The translations under genes and the position numbers were made by a program. The notes under the pieces are model-generated. The model was not told where the DNA came from and made no database searches. It saw only the letters and a program-made list of their open reading frames with translations. Below are positions 1 through 5,665 of a DNA stretch of 10,441 nucleotides, one piece after another. Within the stretch, counting starts at the first letter, position 1. Every line of letters begins with the position of its first letter. Origin of the DNA: an uncultured Desulfarculaceae bacterium (lineage in GTDB: Bacteria; Desulfobacterota; Desulfarculia; Desulfarculales; Desulfarculaceae). Where the stretch lies: positions 1 through 10,441 of the forward strand of contig CALERA010000236.1 in NCBI GenBank assembly GCA_937908275.1. Reading direction: 5' to 3'.

Positions 1-76
1 GCGCTCCGCCCGCCAACGCGAGCCCCAGCGCCAACGCCATCAACGCCACCAAAAATCGTACTGACTTGCCCATCAT
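1..76 (-). CDS. N-terminus of a secreted or membrane protein (partial)
   Basis: Only the first 25 codons are in the window; the gene continues past base 1. Reading leftward from 76 gives MMGKSVRF followed by an unbroken hydrophobic run (LVALMALALGLALAGGA). This has the shape of a Sec signal peptide: a short positive n-region (K4, R7) and a Leu/Ala-rich h-region of about 16 residues. An AGGGAGG Shine-Dalgarno (78-84) lies just upstream. Two adjacent ATG codons (74-76 and 71-73) are possible starts; the second has the better spacing. The gene lies 138 bases beyond the end of the 106-residue gene and on the same strand, so it may be the third gene of the SDR transcription unit. Function cannot be told from what is visible. 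Confidence 0.7.
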   Translation of the reverse strand, partial: MMGKSVRFLVALMALALGLALAGGA

Positions 77-110
77 CCCTCCCTGTGTGCCTGGTTGAAG
101 TGCATCGGTC

Positions 111-154
111 GCGTCCCCGGGGACGCTCCGGACCGCCCAGGCCCGAAGCGTCCC
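111..154 (-). other. Three-arm inverted repeat in leader of the secreted-protein gene
   Basis: GCGTCCCC at 111-118 abuts GGGGACGC at 119-126, making a perfect 16-bp palindrome. AGCGTCCC at 147-154 is complementary to 120-127 as well. The middle arm can therefore pair with either neighbour, giving two mutually exclusive hairpins in a minus-strand transcript. Neither is followed by a T-run. It lies 35-78 bases upstream of the signal-peptide gene. Whether it acts as an attenuator, an RNA-stability element or neither is unknown. Confidence 0.4.
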
Positions 155-214
155 GTCTCTCGCCGATCGACTTGTCCGCGGGGCGCAGCCCCGCCCAGGC
201 GCCGGGAGGTCCGG

Positions 215-535
215 CTACTGGGTCAGGGGCTCGGCCAGGTTCTCCGGGCGGGTGGCCAGGTAGAACAGGCCGCCCTCGGTGCGCCCCACCACCCCGGCCC
301 CCAACAGGCCCTCCAGGGCCTTGGGCCGGTAGTCGCGCAGGCCGAAGCGCAGCCAGTCGGGCTTGGACCAGGAGAACTGGATGGCGTGCTCCGGGTCCAG
401 GGCCTGGCGCTGGGTGAGCTCCCGCACGATCCCGCGCGCCGCGGTCATGATCTTCCTGGCCACCAGGTAGCGCGTGGCCATGTAGACCAGGGCCAGGAAG
501 ATGATTCCAACGATGATCTGGACGGTGTCGTTCAT
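215..535 (-). CDS. Small membrane-anchored protein of unknown function, 106 aa
   Basis: I do not recognise this gene. The N-terminus (MNDTVQ) leads into one clear hydrophobic segment at residues 6-22, followed by a positive stretch (R22, R27, K28), which predicts a single membrane anchor with the C-terminus in the cytoplasm. Residues 33-43 look helical. Residues 58-98 (KPDWLRFGLRDYRPKALEG, then LLGAGVVGRTEGGLFYLA) read like a small winged-helix fold: helix, a turn at Gly, then a beta-wing. No catalytic motif is visible. An AAGGCGAG stretch sits about 10 bases before the ATG as a modest ribosome site. Codon use matches the neighbours and no good overlapping frame competes. It lies 117 bases beyond the SDR on the same strand, so co-transcription from the sigma-54 promoter is plausible, although a hairpin lies between them. 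Confidence is good that it is a gene and low on role. Confidence 0.72.
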   Translation of the reverse strand: MNDTVQIIVGIIFLALVYMATRYLVARKIMTAARGIVRELTQRQALDPEHAIQFSWSKPDWLRFGLRDYRPKALEGLLGAGVVGRTEGGLFYLATRPENLAEPLTQ

Positions 536-580
536 GCTCGTCTCGCCTTGTGGGAGGGGGTTTGGGGTGCGCGCGGGCCT

Positions 581-602
581 CGCGGACCGCCTCGGGTCCG
601 CG
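581..602 (-). terminator. GC-rich hairpin after the SDR gene
   Basis: CGCGGACC (581-588) and GGTCCGCG (595-602) form a perfect 8-bp stem with a 6-base loop, about 50 bases past the SDR stop codon. Outer GGCCC/GGGCC stretches could lengthen the stem. There is no T-run on the minus strand, so it may only weaken transcription or protect the SDR transcript end rather than stop it fully. Confidence 0.35.
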
Positions 603-652
603 CCCGGCCCCCCGATTGTATCATCCCCTCCCGCCAGGCTGGCCCCCTCGGC

Positions 653-1492
653 CTAGTAGGTCAGCACCATGCCGCCGTCGAAGAGCAGGTCGCCGCCCAC
701 CAGATACTTGCCGTGCTTGCTGAAGCCGAAGACGAACAGGTTGCCGGCCTCGATGGGGTTCATCATGTCCTTGACCCGGGAGCGGCCCAGCATCACGTTG
801 CAGACGACTTCCTCCGGGGTGATGCCCCGCTGGGCGGCCTGGGCCGGGATCTGGTTCAGGGCCAGGGGGGTCTTGACGAAGCCGGTGCTGACGCTGAAGG
901 AGCGCACCTTGCCCTCGCCCTCGGCGCTGATGGACTGGGACAGGGCGCGCATGCCGAACTTGGTGATGTTGTAGACCGACTTGTTCATGGTGCACATGCG
1001 GCCATGGACCGAGGACATGTTGGCGATGGCCCCGCAGCCGTCGTCGCTGTTCTTCATGTGGGGGATGCAGAGCTTGGCGAGATAGAACGGGGCCCGCAGC
1101 ATGATGCGGGTCATCAGGTCGTACTTCTCCATGGGGAAGTTTTCCACCGCGTCCACGTGCTGTAGGCCGGCGATGTTGGCCAGGAACTTGATGGTCCCCA
1201 GCTTGGCCGCCTCGGCCACCGCGCGCTCGATGTCCTGGTCGCTGGTCAGGTCGCAACGCAGGAAGACCATCTGGCCGCCCAGGTCGCGGGCGATCTGCTG
1301 GGTCTTCTGGCCCTCGGCCTCGTTGATGTCCAGGCCCACGGTCATCAGGCCGTTGACCGCCGCGGCCACCGCGACCCCGCGGCCGATGCCGTTGGCCGCG
1401 CCGGTGACGATGCAGACGTTGCCGGCGTGGAAGGCGGGGTCGTCGAGAACCAGGACTTCGGGTTTGGTGATCGCGGGTTCGTTGATATCCAT
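653..1492 (-). CDS. 3-hydroxybutyrate dehydrogenase-like short-chain dehydrogenase (SDR)
   Basis: A 279-residue Rossmann-fold NAD(P)-dependent oxidoreductase of the classical SDR family. Visible motifs are the cofactor loop TGAANGIG (30-37), acidic D55 after beta-2 (suggesting NAD), CDLT (80-83), NIAG (106-109) and the catalytic S161, Y174 and K178 (SVHG, then YNITK). The closest family I recognise is D-3-hydroxybutyrate dehydrogenase, which oxidises 3-hydroxybutyrate to acetoacetate: GLQHVDAVENFP, SVHG, K171 and NQIPAQAAQRGITPEEV all match its pattern. Residues equivalent to that enzyme's carboxylate-binding Gln, His and Lys appear as Q111, H163 and K171. It is divergent: the usual tetrad Asn is M131, the PGW motif is STGF (203-206), and the C-terminal DGGW is DGGM. 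The N-terminus is about 20 residues longer than usual. GGGAG at 1501-1505 gives good spacing to the ATG. A sigma-54 promoter lies 60 bases upstream. The family call is firm; the substrate is uncertain. Confidence 0.85.
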   Translation of the reverse strand: MDINEPAITKPEVLVLDDPAFHAGNVCIVTGAANGIGRGVAVAAAVNGLMTVGLDINEAEGQKTQQIARDLGGQMVFLRCDLTSDQDIERAVAEAAKLGTIKFLANIAGLQHVDAVENFPMEKYDLMTRIMLRAPFYLAKLCIPHMKNSDDGCGAIANMSSVHGRMCTMNKSVYNITKFGMRALSQSISAEGEGKVRSFSVSTGFVKTPLALNQIPAQAAQRGITPEEVVCNVMLGRSRVKDMMNPIEAGNLFVFGFSKHGKYLVGGDLLFDGGMVLTY

Positions 1493-1551
1493 GCGGGCTT
1501 CTCCCTGGAGCCTAGCGGTGATTGATCGGTTTTTGGGTCGAGCCAGGAATG

Positions 1552-1567
1552 AGCAATATTCAGGCCA
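1552..1567 (-). promoter_or_regulatory. Sigma-54 (RpoN) -24/-12 promoter of the SDR gene
   Basis: The minus strand reads TGGCCTGAATATTGCT. Against the RpoN consensus (TGGCACG, four bases, TTGCW) both invariant doublets are present: GG (1565-1566) and GC (1553-1554), ten bases apart, with the full TGGC and TTGCT cores. Transcription would start near 1541, about 49 bases before the SDR ATG. The divergent neighbour is a sigma-54-dependent activator, which makes the match much more believable. Confidence 0.78.
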
Positions 1568-1670
1568 GCTATGGGGCAGCTACGATGCAGCAAAAAGGCG
1601 TGCCGGGAAAACCGGCGCGAGGGCGCGAGGTTACCCGTTTTAAGAAAATGTGAACTTGCGCTGCGACCCC

Positions 1671-1699
1671 TTGCCGGGGAAGGCCGCGGGGGTCATAAT
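1671..1699 (+). promoter_or_regulatory. Candidate sigma-70 promoter of the sigma-54 activator gene
   Basis: TTGCCG (1671-1676) and CATAAT (1694-1699) are separated by exactly 17 bases. The -10 box matches five of six consensus bases, the -35 three of six. Transcription would begin near 1706, about 39 bases before the preferred ATG at 1745. Confidence 0.45.
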
Positions 1700-1700
1700 C

Positions 1701-1718
1701 CGTATCATCATTGCTACA
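1701..1718. promoter_or_regulatory. Putative operator/enhancer half-palindrome (TTGCTACA)
   Basis: CGTATCATCATTGCTACA matches the perfect palindrome at 3219-3236 in 13 of 18 positions, with the right half TTGCTACA identical and the left core GTAtCA differing by one base. It lies about 145 bases upstream of the -24 element of the SDR promoter, a normal distance for an enhancer, and covers the predicted start of the activator transcript, as expected for autoregulation. The activator itself is the most likely binder (inference). Confidence 0.45.
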
Positions 1719-1732
1719 TGTATCCATATAGC
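1713..1732. promoter_or_regulatory. Imperfect 20-bp dyad upstream of the activator ATG
   Basis: GCTACATGTATCCATATAGC equals its own reverse complement in 16 of 20 positions. It overlaps the TTGCTACA half-site and ends 12 bases before the ATG. It could be the second site of an enhancer pair, or the true operator in place of the 1701-1718 alignment; the sequence alone cannot choose. Confidence 0.35.
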
Positions 1733-1735
1733 TAC

Positions 1736-1739
1736 GGAG
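1736..1739 (+). promoter_or_regulatory. Ribosome binding site deciding the activator start
   Basis: GGAG lies five bases before the ATG at 1745. The upstream in-frame ATGs at 1571 and 1718 lack a comparable site, and the former would lie upstream of the predicted promoter. Confidence 0.65.
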
Positions 1740-1744
1740 TCAGC

Positions 1745-3223
1745 ATGCCCAACCGCGGCCGCCCCCGCACCCAGCCCGACCCCTCCATCACCCAGCTCAC
1801 CCCCCAGGATCTGGCCGGCCTGCCCCCGGCCCTGGCGCGCAAGGTCTGGATGTACCAACTGATCCTGGACCACATCCACAACGGGGTGGCGGTGGTGGAC
1901 GCCAACGGCTATGTCACCCACTTCAACGAGCCCTACGGCCGCTTCCTGGGGGTGGACCCCAAGGCCCAGATCGGCCGCTACGTCACCGACGTGGTGGAGA
2001 ACAGCCGCATGCACCTGGTGGCCCAGACCGGCCGGCCGGAGGTCAACTACACCCACCGCATCAAGGGCCAGGACATGGTGGTGCAGCGGATCCCCATCTA
2101 TGAAAACGGCCAGGTTATCGCGGTCTTCGGCCAGGTGACCTTCAAGGACGTGCGCGACGTCAGCCGCCTGGCCCGCAAGCTGTCGCTGCTGGAATCCAAG
2201 GTGAAGTTCTACGAGAACGAGCTGATCTCCCTGCGCGCCACCCGCTACACCATGGACAGCATCAAGGGGGTCAGCGCCAGCCTCCGCGACCTGAAGAACG
2301 AGGCCCTGATGGCGGCGGCCAACCAGGCCCCGGTGCTGATCAGCGGCGAGTCCGGCACCGGCAAGGAGCTGTTCGCCCAGGCCATTCACGACGCCAGCCC
2401 CCGCCGCCTGCACCCCTTCATCCGCCTCAACTGCGCCGCCATCCCCCGGGACCTGTTCGAGGCCGAGCTGTTCGGCTATGAGCGCGGGGCCTTCACCGGG
2501 GCGCGCACCGAGGGCAAGCCCGGCAAGTTCGAGCTGGCCCACGGGGGGACCATCTTCCTGGACGAGGTGGGGGAGCTTCCCCTGGAGATGCAACCCAAGC
2601 TACTGCGTATACTGGAGGAAAAGGAGCTGGAGCGGGTGGGGGGCACCCACCTGATCAAGAGCGACTTCCGGCTGATCACCGCCACCAACCAGAACCTGGA
2701 GCAGATGGTGGCCGAGGGGCGCTTCCGCAAGGACCTCTATTACCGCCTCAACGTGATCCCCCTGCCGGTGCCGCCCCTGCGCGAGCGGCGGGAGGACATC
2801 ATCCCCCTGGCCCGTCACCTGCTGGCCCAGATGGACCAGACCGGGGCCGAGGAGGCCTTTGTCATCGGCCCGGAGGTGGAGGAGATCCTGCTGGGCTATC
2901 CCTGGCCGGGCAACGTGCGCGAGCTGGCCAACGTGCTGGAGCGGGTCCACTCCGGCATGCACGGCCGGGTCATCCACCTGGAAGACCTGCCTTTTCAGTT
3001 GCGCAAGGCCCCCAGGAGCCGCCCGGGGCCCGGGCGCTGGAAGCTCAAGGACGCCCTGGCCCGGGCCGAGCGCGAGGCCTTGCGCCAGGCCCTGGCCGAG
3101 ACCGGGGGCAACAAGGCCGCCGCCGCCGACCTGCTGGGCATCCACCGCACCCTGCTCTACAAGAAGCTCAGGCGCCACGGGCTGGAATTGGAGAACGGCG
3201 GGTTCGCCTCTGGCGAGATGTAG
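1745..3223 (+). CDS. PAS domain sigma-54-dependent transcriptional activator (Fis family)
   Basis: A 492-residue bacterial enhancer-binding protein. Residues 36-133 are a PAS sensor (LDHIHNGVAVVDANGYVTHFN is its start), followed by a coiled linker (141-165). The AAA+ domain spans about 172-400: Walker A GESGTGKE (201-208), the sigma-54 contact loop GAFTGA (248-253), Walker B GGTIFLDE (267-274), the arginine-rich FRKDLYYRL (327-335) and sensor II GYPWPGNVREL (384-394). A Fis-type helix-turn-helix lies at about 452-478 (GGNKAAAADLLGIHRTLLYKKL). All key ATPase residues are intact, so it should remodel RNA polymerase-sigma-54 at -24/-12 promoters. With no receiver domain it is probably not a two-component regulator; the PAS may bind a small molecule directly. 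It is divergent from the SDR, whose promoter is RpoN-type, and upstream of prpE, so both are likely targets. The start at 1745 is chosen by its ribosome site. Confidence 0.93.
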   Translation: MPNRGRPRTQPDPSITQLTPQDLAGLPPALARKVWMYQLILDHIHNGVAVVDANGYVTHFNEPYGRFLGVDPKAQIGRYVTDVVENSRMHLVAQTGRPEVNYTHRIKGQDMVVQRIPIYENGQVIAVFGQVTFKDVRDVSRLARKLSLLESKVKFYENELISLRATRYTMDSIKGVSASLRDLKNEALMAAANQAPVLISGESGTGKELFAQAIHDASPRRLHPFIRLNCAAIPRDLFEAELFGYERGAFTGARTEGKPGKFELAHGGTIFLDEVGELPLEMQPKLLRILEEKELERVGGTHLIKSDFRLITATNQNLEQMVAEGRFRKDLYYRLNVIPLPVPPLRERREDIIPLARHLLAQMDQTGAEEAFVIGPEVEEILLGYPWPGNVRELANVLERVHSGMHGRVIHLEDLPFQLRKAPRSRPGPGRWKLKDALARAEREALRQALAETGGNKAAAADLLGIHRTLLYKKLRRHGLELENGGFASGEM

Positions 3224-3236
3224 CAAATTTGCTACA
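3219..3236. promoter_or_regulatory. Perfect 18-bp palindrome over the activator stop codon
   Basis: TGTAGCAAATTTGCTACA is identical to its reverse complement. Its third to fifth bases (3221-3223) are the TAG stop of the activator gene. Eighteen perfect symmetric bases are unlikely by chance, and the TTGCTACA half recurs upstream of the activator. It probably serves as a protein-binding site for the prpE control region. No T-run follows, so it is not a terminator. Confidence 0.55.
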
Positions 3237-3448
3237 AAATCTGCGGGATCACGAGCCCCCCAAAAACGGAGGCCGCCCTCCTCCGGACCCGGCGACGCGC
3301 GCCTGTCCGGCCCCCAGGGCAGCCCCCTCTCCCCCGTTCCCTTGGGTGGCGACCCAGCGCGATCCGCGCTCCCCTAAGCGCGCCGTCCCGCCCGGGGCTC
3401 CCCACCCCAGGGCCGAACCGCCGTCCGTCACCAAGCGATCAGGTTGTC

Positions 3449-3473
3449 CATACCCTACGTCAAAGAGGGTATG
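3449..3473. promoter_or_regulatory. Dyad CATACCC-N11-GGGTATG, possible operator of prpE
   Basis: CATACCC (3449-3455) and GGGTATG (3467-3473) are exact inverted repeats 11 bases apart, at the left edge of the AT-rich stretch upstream of prpE. The centre-to-centre spacing of 18 bases puts both arms on nearly the same face of the helix, as for a dimeric repressor. The bound protein is unknown. Confidence 0.4.
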
Positions 3474-3673
3474 TAAATCAATTTCTTTGTTTTCACTCGA
3501 TAAAAAATTCCCATTTTTACGCTGGGGGTAGGGTCTTCCCCCCGCCAAATACGGGTTTTCCCCCATGGCTAATTCGCCTCGCCTTTTCCTAACATGATGA
3601 GGCGGCCAGCCCCGGGGGCTGGTCCGTCCTGTGTAACAACGCCATGCCGCGCCGGGGGGGCCCGGTCCAAGGG

Positions 3674-3677
3674 GGAG
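3674..3677 (+). promoter_or_regulatory. Ribosome binding site deciding the prpE start
   Basis: GGAG within an AG-rich tract lies nine bases before the ATG at 3687. The frame is open back to an ATG at 3594, but the added 31 residues are low-complexity and unlike the family N-terminus, which begins with a Y-x-E-V-F pattern as at residue 4 here. Confidence 0.75.
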
Positions 3678-3686
3678 AAGGGCGAG

Positions 3687-5588
3687 ATGGGCAAATACCA
3701 GGAGGTCTTCCAGAAAAGCATCCAAGATCCCAATGGATTCTGGGGAGAGGCCGCCGAGGCGATCTCCTGGTACAAGAAATGGGACAAGGTCCTGGACGAC
3801 TCCAACCCGCCCTTCTATCGCTGGTTCCCGGGCGCGGAACTCAACACCTGCCACAACGCCCTGGACCGCCACGTGGAGGCCGGCCGGGGCGAGCAACTGG
3901 CGGTGATCCACGACAGCCCGGTGACCGACAGCGTCACCACCTACACCTACGCCCAGTTCCGGGACCAGGTGGCCCTGGCCGCCGGCGCCCTCAAGGCCCT
4001 GGGGGTGGTCAAGGGCGACACCGTGGTGATCTACATGCCCATGGTGCCCGAGGCCCTGATGGCCATGCTGGCCTGCGCCCGGTTGGGGGCCATCCACTCG
4101 GTGGTCTTCGGCGGGTTCGCGCCCAAGGAGCTGGCCATCCGCATCGACGACGCCAAGCCCAAGGTCATCATCAGCGCCTCCTGCGGCATCGAGGTGAAGA
4201 AGGTCATCGCCTACAAGCCGCTGTTGGACAAGGCCATCGAGCTGGCCAACCACAAACCCCAGAGCTGCCTGATCCTGGCCCGGCCCCAGGCCGAGGCCCC
4301 GCTGATCGCCGGCCGCGACCACGACTGGCGGCAAAGCCTGGCCCAGGCCGCGCCGGCCGACTGCGTGCCGGTGATGGCCACCGACCCGCTCTACATCCTC
4401 TACACCTCCGGCACCACCGGCCTGCCCAAGGGCATCGTGCGCGACAACGGCGGCCACGCCGTGGCCATGGCCTGGTCTCTGAAGCACATCTACGACGTGG
4501 CCCCGGGCGACGTCTACTGGGCGGCCAGCGACGTGGGCTGGGTGGTGGGCCACTCCTACATCGTCTACGCGCCCCTGATCCTGGGCTGCACCACGGTGGT
4601 CTACGAGGGCAAGCCGGTGGGCACCCCGGACCCCGGGGCCTTCTGGCGGGTCATCAGCCAGCACGGGGTCAAGGTGCTGTTCACCGCGCCCACCGCCTTC
4701 CGGGCCATCAAGCGCGAGGACCCCAGGGGCGAATTCTTCAAGAAATACAACCTGGGCGGCTTCAAGTATCTCTTCCTGGCCGGCGAGCGCACCGACCCGG
4801 ACACCTACTACTGGGCCCAGGACCTGATCCAGCGCCCGGTGATCGACCACTGGTGGCAGACCGAGACCGGCTGGGCCATCGCCGGCAACTGCCTGGGGGT
4901 GGAGATGCTGCCCATCAAGGCCGGCTCGGCCACCAAGCCGGTGCCGGGCTATGACGTGCGCATCCTGGACGCCAACGGCCAGGAGGCCCCGCGCGGCAAT
5001 CCCGGAGTGGTGACGGTGAGGCTGCCCCTGCCGCCGGGCACCCTGCCCACCCTGTGGCAGGCCGACGAGCGCTACCTCAACTCCTACATGCGCCCCTATC
5101 CCGGGTTCTATTTCACCGGCGACGAGGGCTTCATGGACACCGACGGCTACGTCAACATCATGGGCCGGGTGGACGACGTGATCAACGTGGCCGGCCACCG
5201 GCTCAGCACCGGGGCCATGGAGGAGATCGTGGCCCAGCACCCGGACGTGGCCGAGTGCGCGGTCATCGGCGCGGCCGACGACCTCAAGGGCCAACTGCCG
5301 GTGGGCTTCGTGGTGCTCAAGGCCGGGGTGAACCGCGACCCGGCCGAGATCAAGAAGGAGCTGGTGGGGATGGTGCGCGACCAGATCGGGGCGGTGGCCG
5401 CCTTCAAGGAGGCGGTGGTGGTGCCCCGGCTGCCCAAGACCCGCTCGGGCAAGATCCTGCGCGGCACCATGCGCAAGATCGCCGACGCCCAGGGTTTCAG
5501 CATGCCGTCCACCATCGACGACCCCACCAGCCTGGACGAGATCAAGCAGGCCTTGCAGACCATCGGCTACGCCCAGACCAAGGGCTAG
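3687..5588 (+). CDS. prpE: Propionyl-CoA synthetase family acyl-CoA ligase
   Basis: A 633-residue cytoplasmic AMP-forming ligase that would convert propionate (or another short-chain acid), ATP and CoA to acyl-CoA, AMP and pyrophosphate. The N-terminal domain shows family signatures of PrpE/ACSS3 rather than acetyl-CoA synthetase: NPPFYRWFPGAELNTC (40-55), LDRHVEAGRG (59-68) and VRDNGGHAVAMAW (251-263). Core motifs run in order: A3 P-loop YTSGTTGLPKG (239-249), SDVGWVVGHSYIVY (281-294), A5 WWQTETGW (389-396), A7 YFTGDEG (475-481), the hinge GRVDDVINVAGHR (493-505) and A10 TRSGKILRG (585-593). K589 is the catalytic lysine that acetyltransferases modify in this family. Length is normal and nothing is broken. 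It lies downstream of the sigma-54 activator with a large control region and is followed by a strong terminator. Acetate or acrylate use is possible; the exact acid cannot be read from sequence. Confidence 0.92.
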   Translation: MGKYQEVFQKSIQDPNGFWGEAAEAISWYKKWDKVLDDSNPPFYRWFPGAELNTCHNALDRHVEAGRGEQLAVIHDSPVTDSVTTYTYAQFRDQVALAAGALKALGVVKGDTVVIYMPMVPEALMAMLACARLGAIHSVVFGGFAPKELAIRIDDAKPKVIISASCGIEVKKVIAYKPLLDKAIELANHKPQSCLILARPQAEAPLIAGRDHDWRQSLAQAAPADCVPVMATDPLYILYTSGTTGLPKGIVRDNGGHAVAMAWSLKHIYDVAPGDVYWAASDVGWVVGHSYIVYAPLILGCTTVVYEGKPVGTPDPGAFWRVISQHGVKVLFTAPTAFRAIKREDPRGEFFKKYNLGGFKYLFLAGERTDPDTYYWAQDLIQRPVIDHWWQTETGWAIAGNCLGVEMLPIKAGSATKPVPGYDVRILDANGQEAPRGNPGVVTVRLPLPPGTLPTLWQADERYLNSYMRPYPGFYFTGDEGFMDTDGYVNIMGRVDDVINVAGHRLSTGAMEEIVAQHPDVAECAVIGAADDLKGQLPVGFVVLKAGVNRDPAEIKKELVGMVRDQIGAVAAFKEAVVVPRLPKTRSGKILRGTMRKIADAQGFSMPSTIDDPTSLDEIKQALQTIGYAQTKG

Positions 5589-5612
5589 CCGTCAGTCGGG
5601 GGGGAGGGGGAT

Positions 5613-5644
5613 GGGGCCCTGGTCCAATGGACCAGGGCCCCTTT
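5613..5644 (+). terminator. Hairpin terminator of prpE
   Basis: A perfect 13-bp stem, GGGGCCCTGGTCC (5613-5625) with GGACCAGGGCCCC (5629-5641), has a three-base AAT loop and a short TTT tail. It begins 24 bases after the prpE stop, between two convergent genes. The minus strand has no T-run, so it ends prpE better than the chemoreceptor gene opposite, though the strong stem may block both. Confidence 0.8.
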
Positions 5645-5665
5645 CCATACCTGGCGTTGCCGGGC

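Larger units (their letters stand above)
3224..3686. other. Control region between activator and prpE, no gene seen
   Basis: No convincing coding frame lies here. The first 215 bases are very GC-rich and hold a short hairpin (CGGAGG 3267-3272 with CCTCCG 3280-3285) without a T-run. An AT-rich stretch (about 3471-3520) follows and is the likeliest place for the prpE promoter, although no clean sigma-70 or sigma-54 match was found. A dyad sits at 3449-3473. In the probable leader, CCAGCCCC (3606-3613) and GGGGCTGG (3615-3622) form a tight hairpin about 65 bases before the ATG. Confidence 0.6.

Noticed and set aside
95..1165. 356-residue open frame on the plus strand over the small gene and SDR
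   Set aside because: It crosses two real minus-strand genes and their gap; low-complexity Gly/Ala/His sequence.
1571..1744. Longer N-terminus of the sigma-54 activator starting at 1571
   Set aside because: It would begin upstream of the predicted promoter, has no ribosome site, adds a non-homologous Arg/Cys-rich stretch, and overlaps the operators; the ATG at 1745 has GGAG at good spacing.
3343..3358. GG-N10-GC spacing upstream of prpE as an RpoN promoter
   Set aside because: Only the two doublets fit; TGGC and TTGC cores are missing, and in such GC-rich DNA the doublet spacing is expected by chance.
3249..5294. 681-residue open frame on the minus strand opposite prpE
   Set aside because: It is a GC-driven shadow of prpE, full of His/Gly/Val-rich low-complexity sequence with no recognisable domain, and the plus frame has all ligase motifs.
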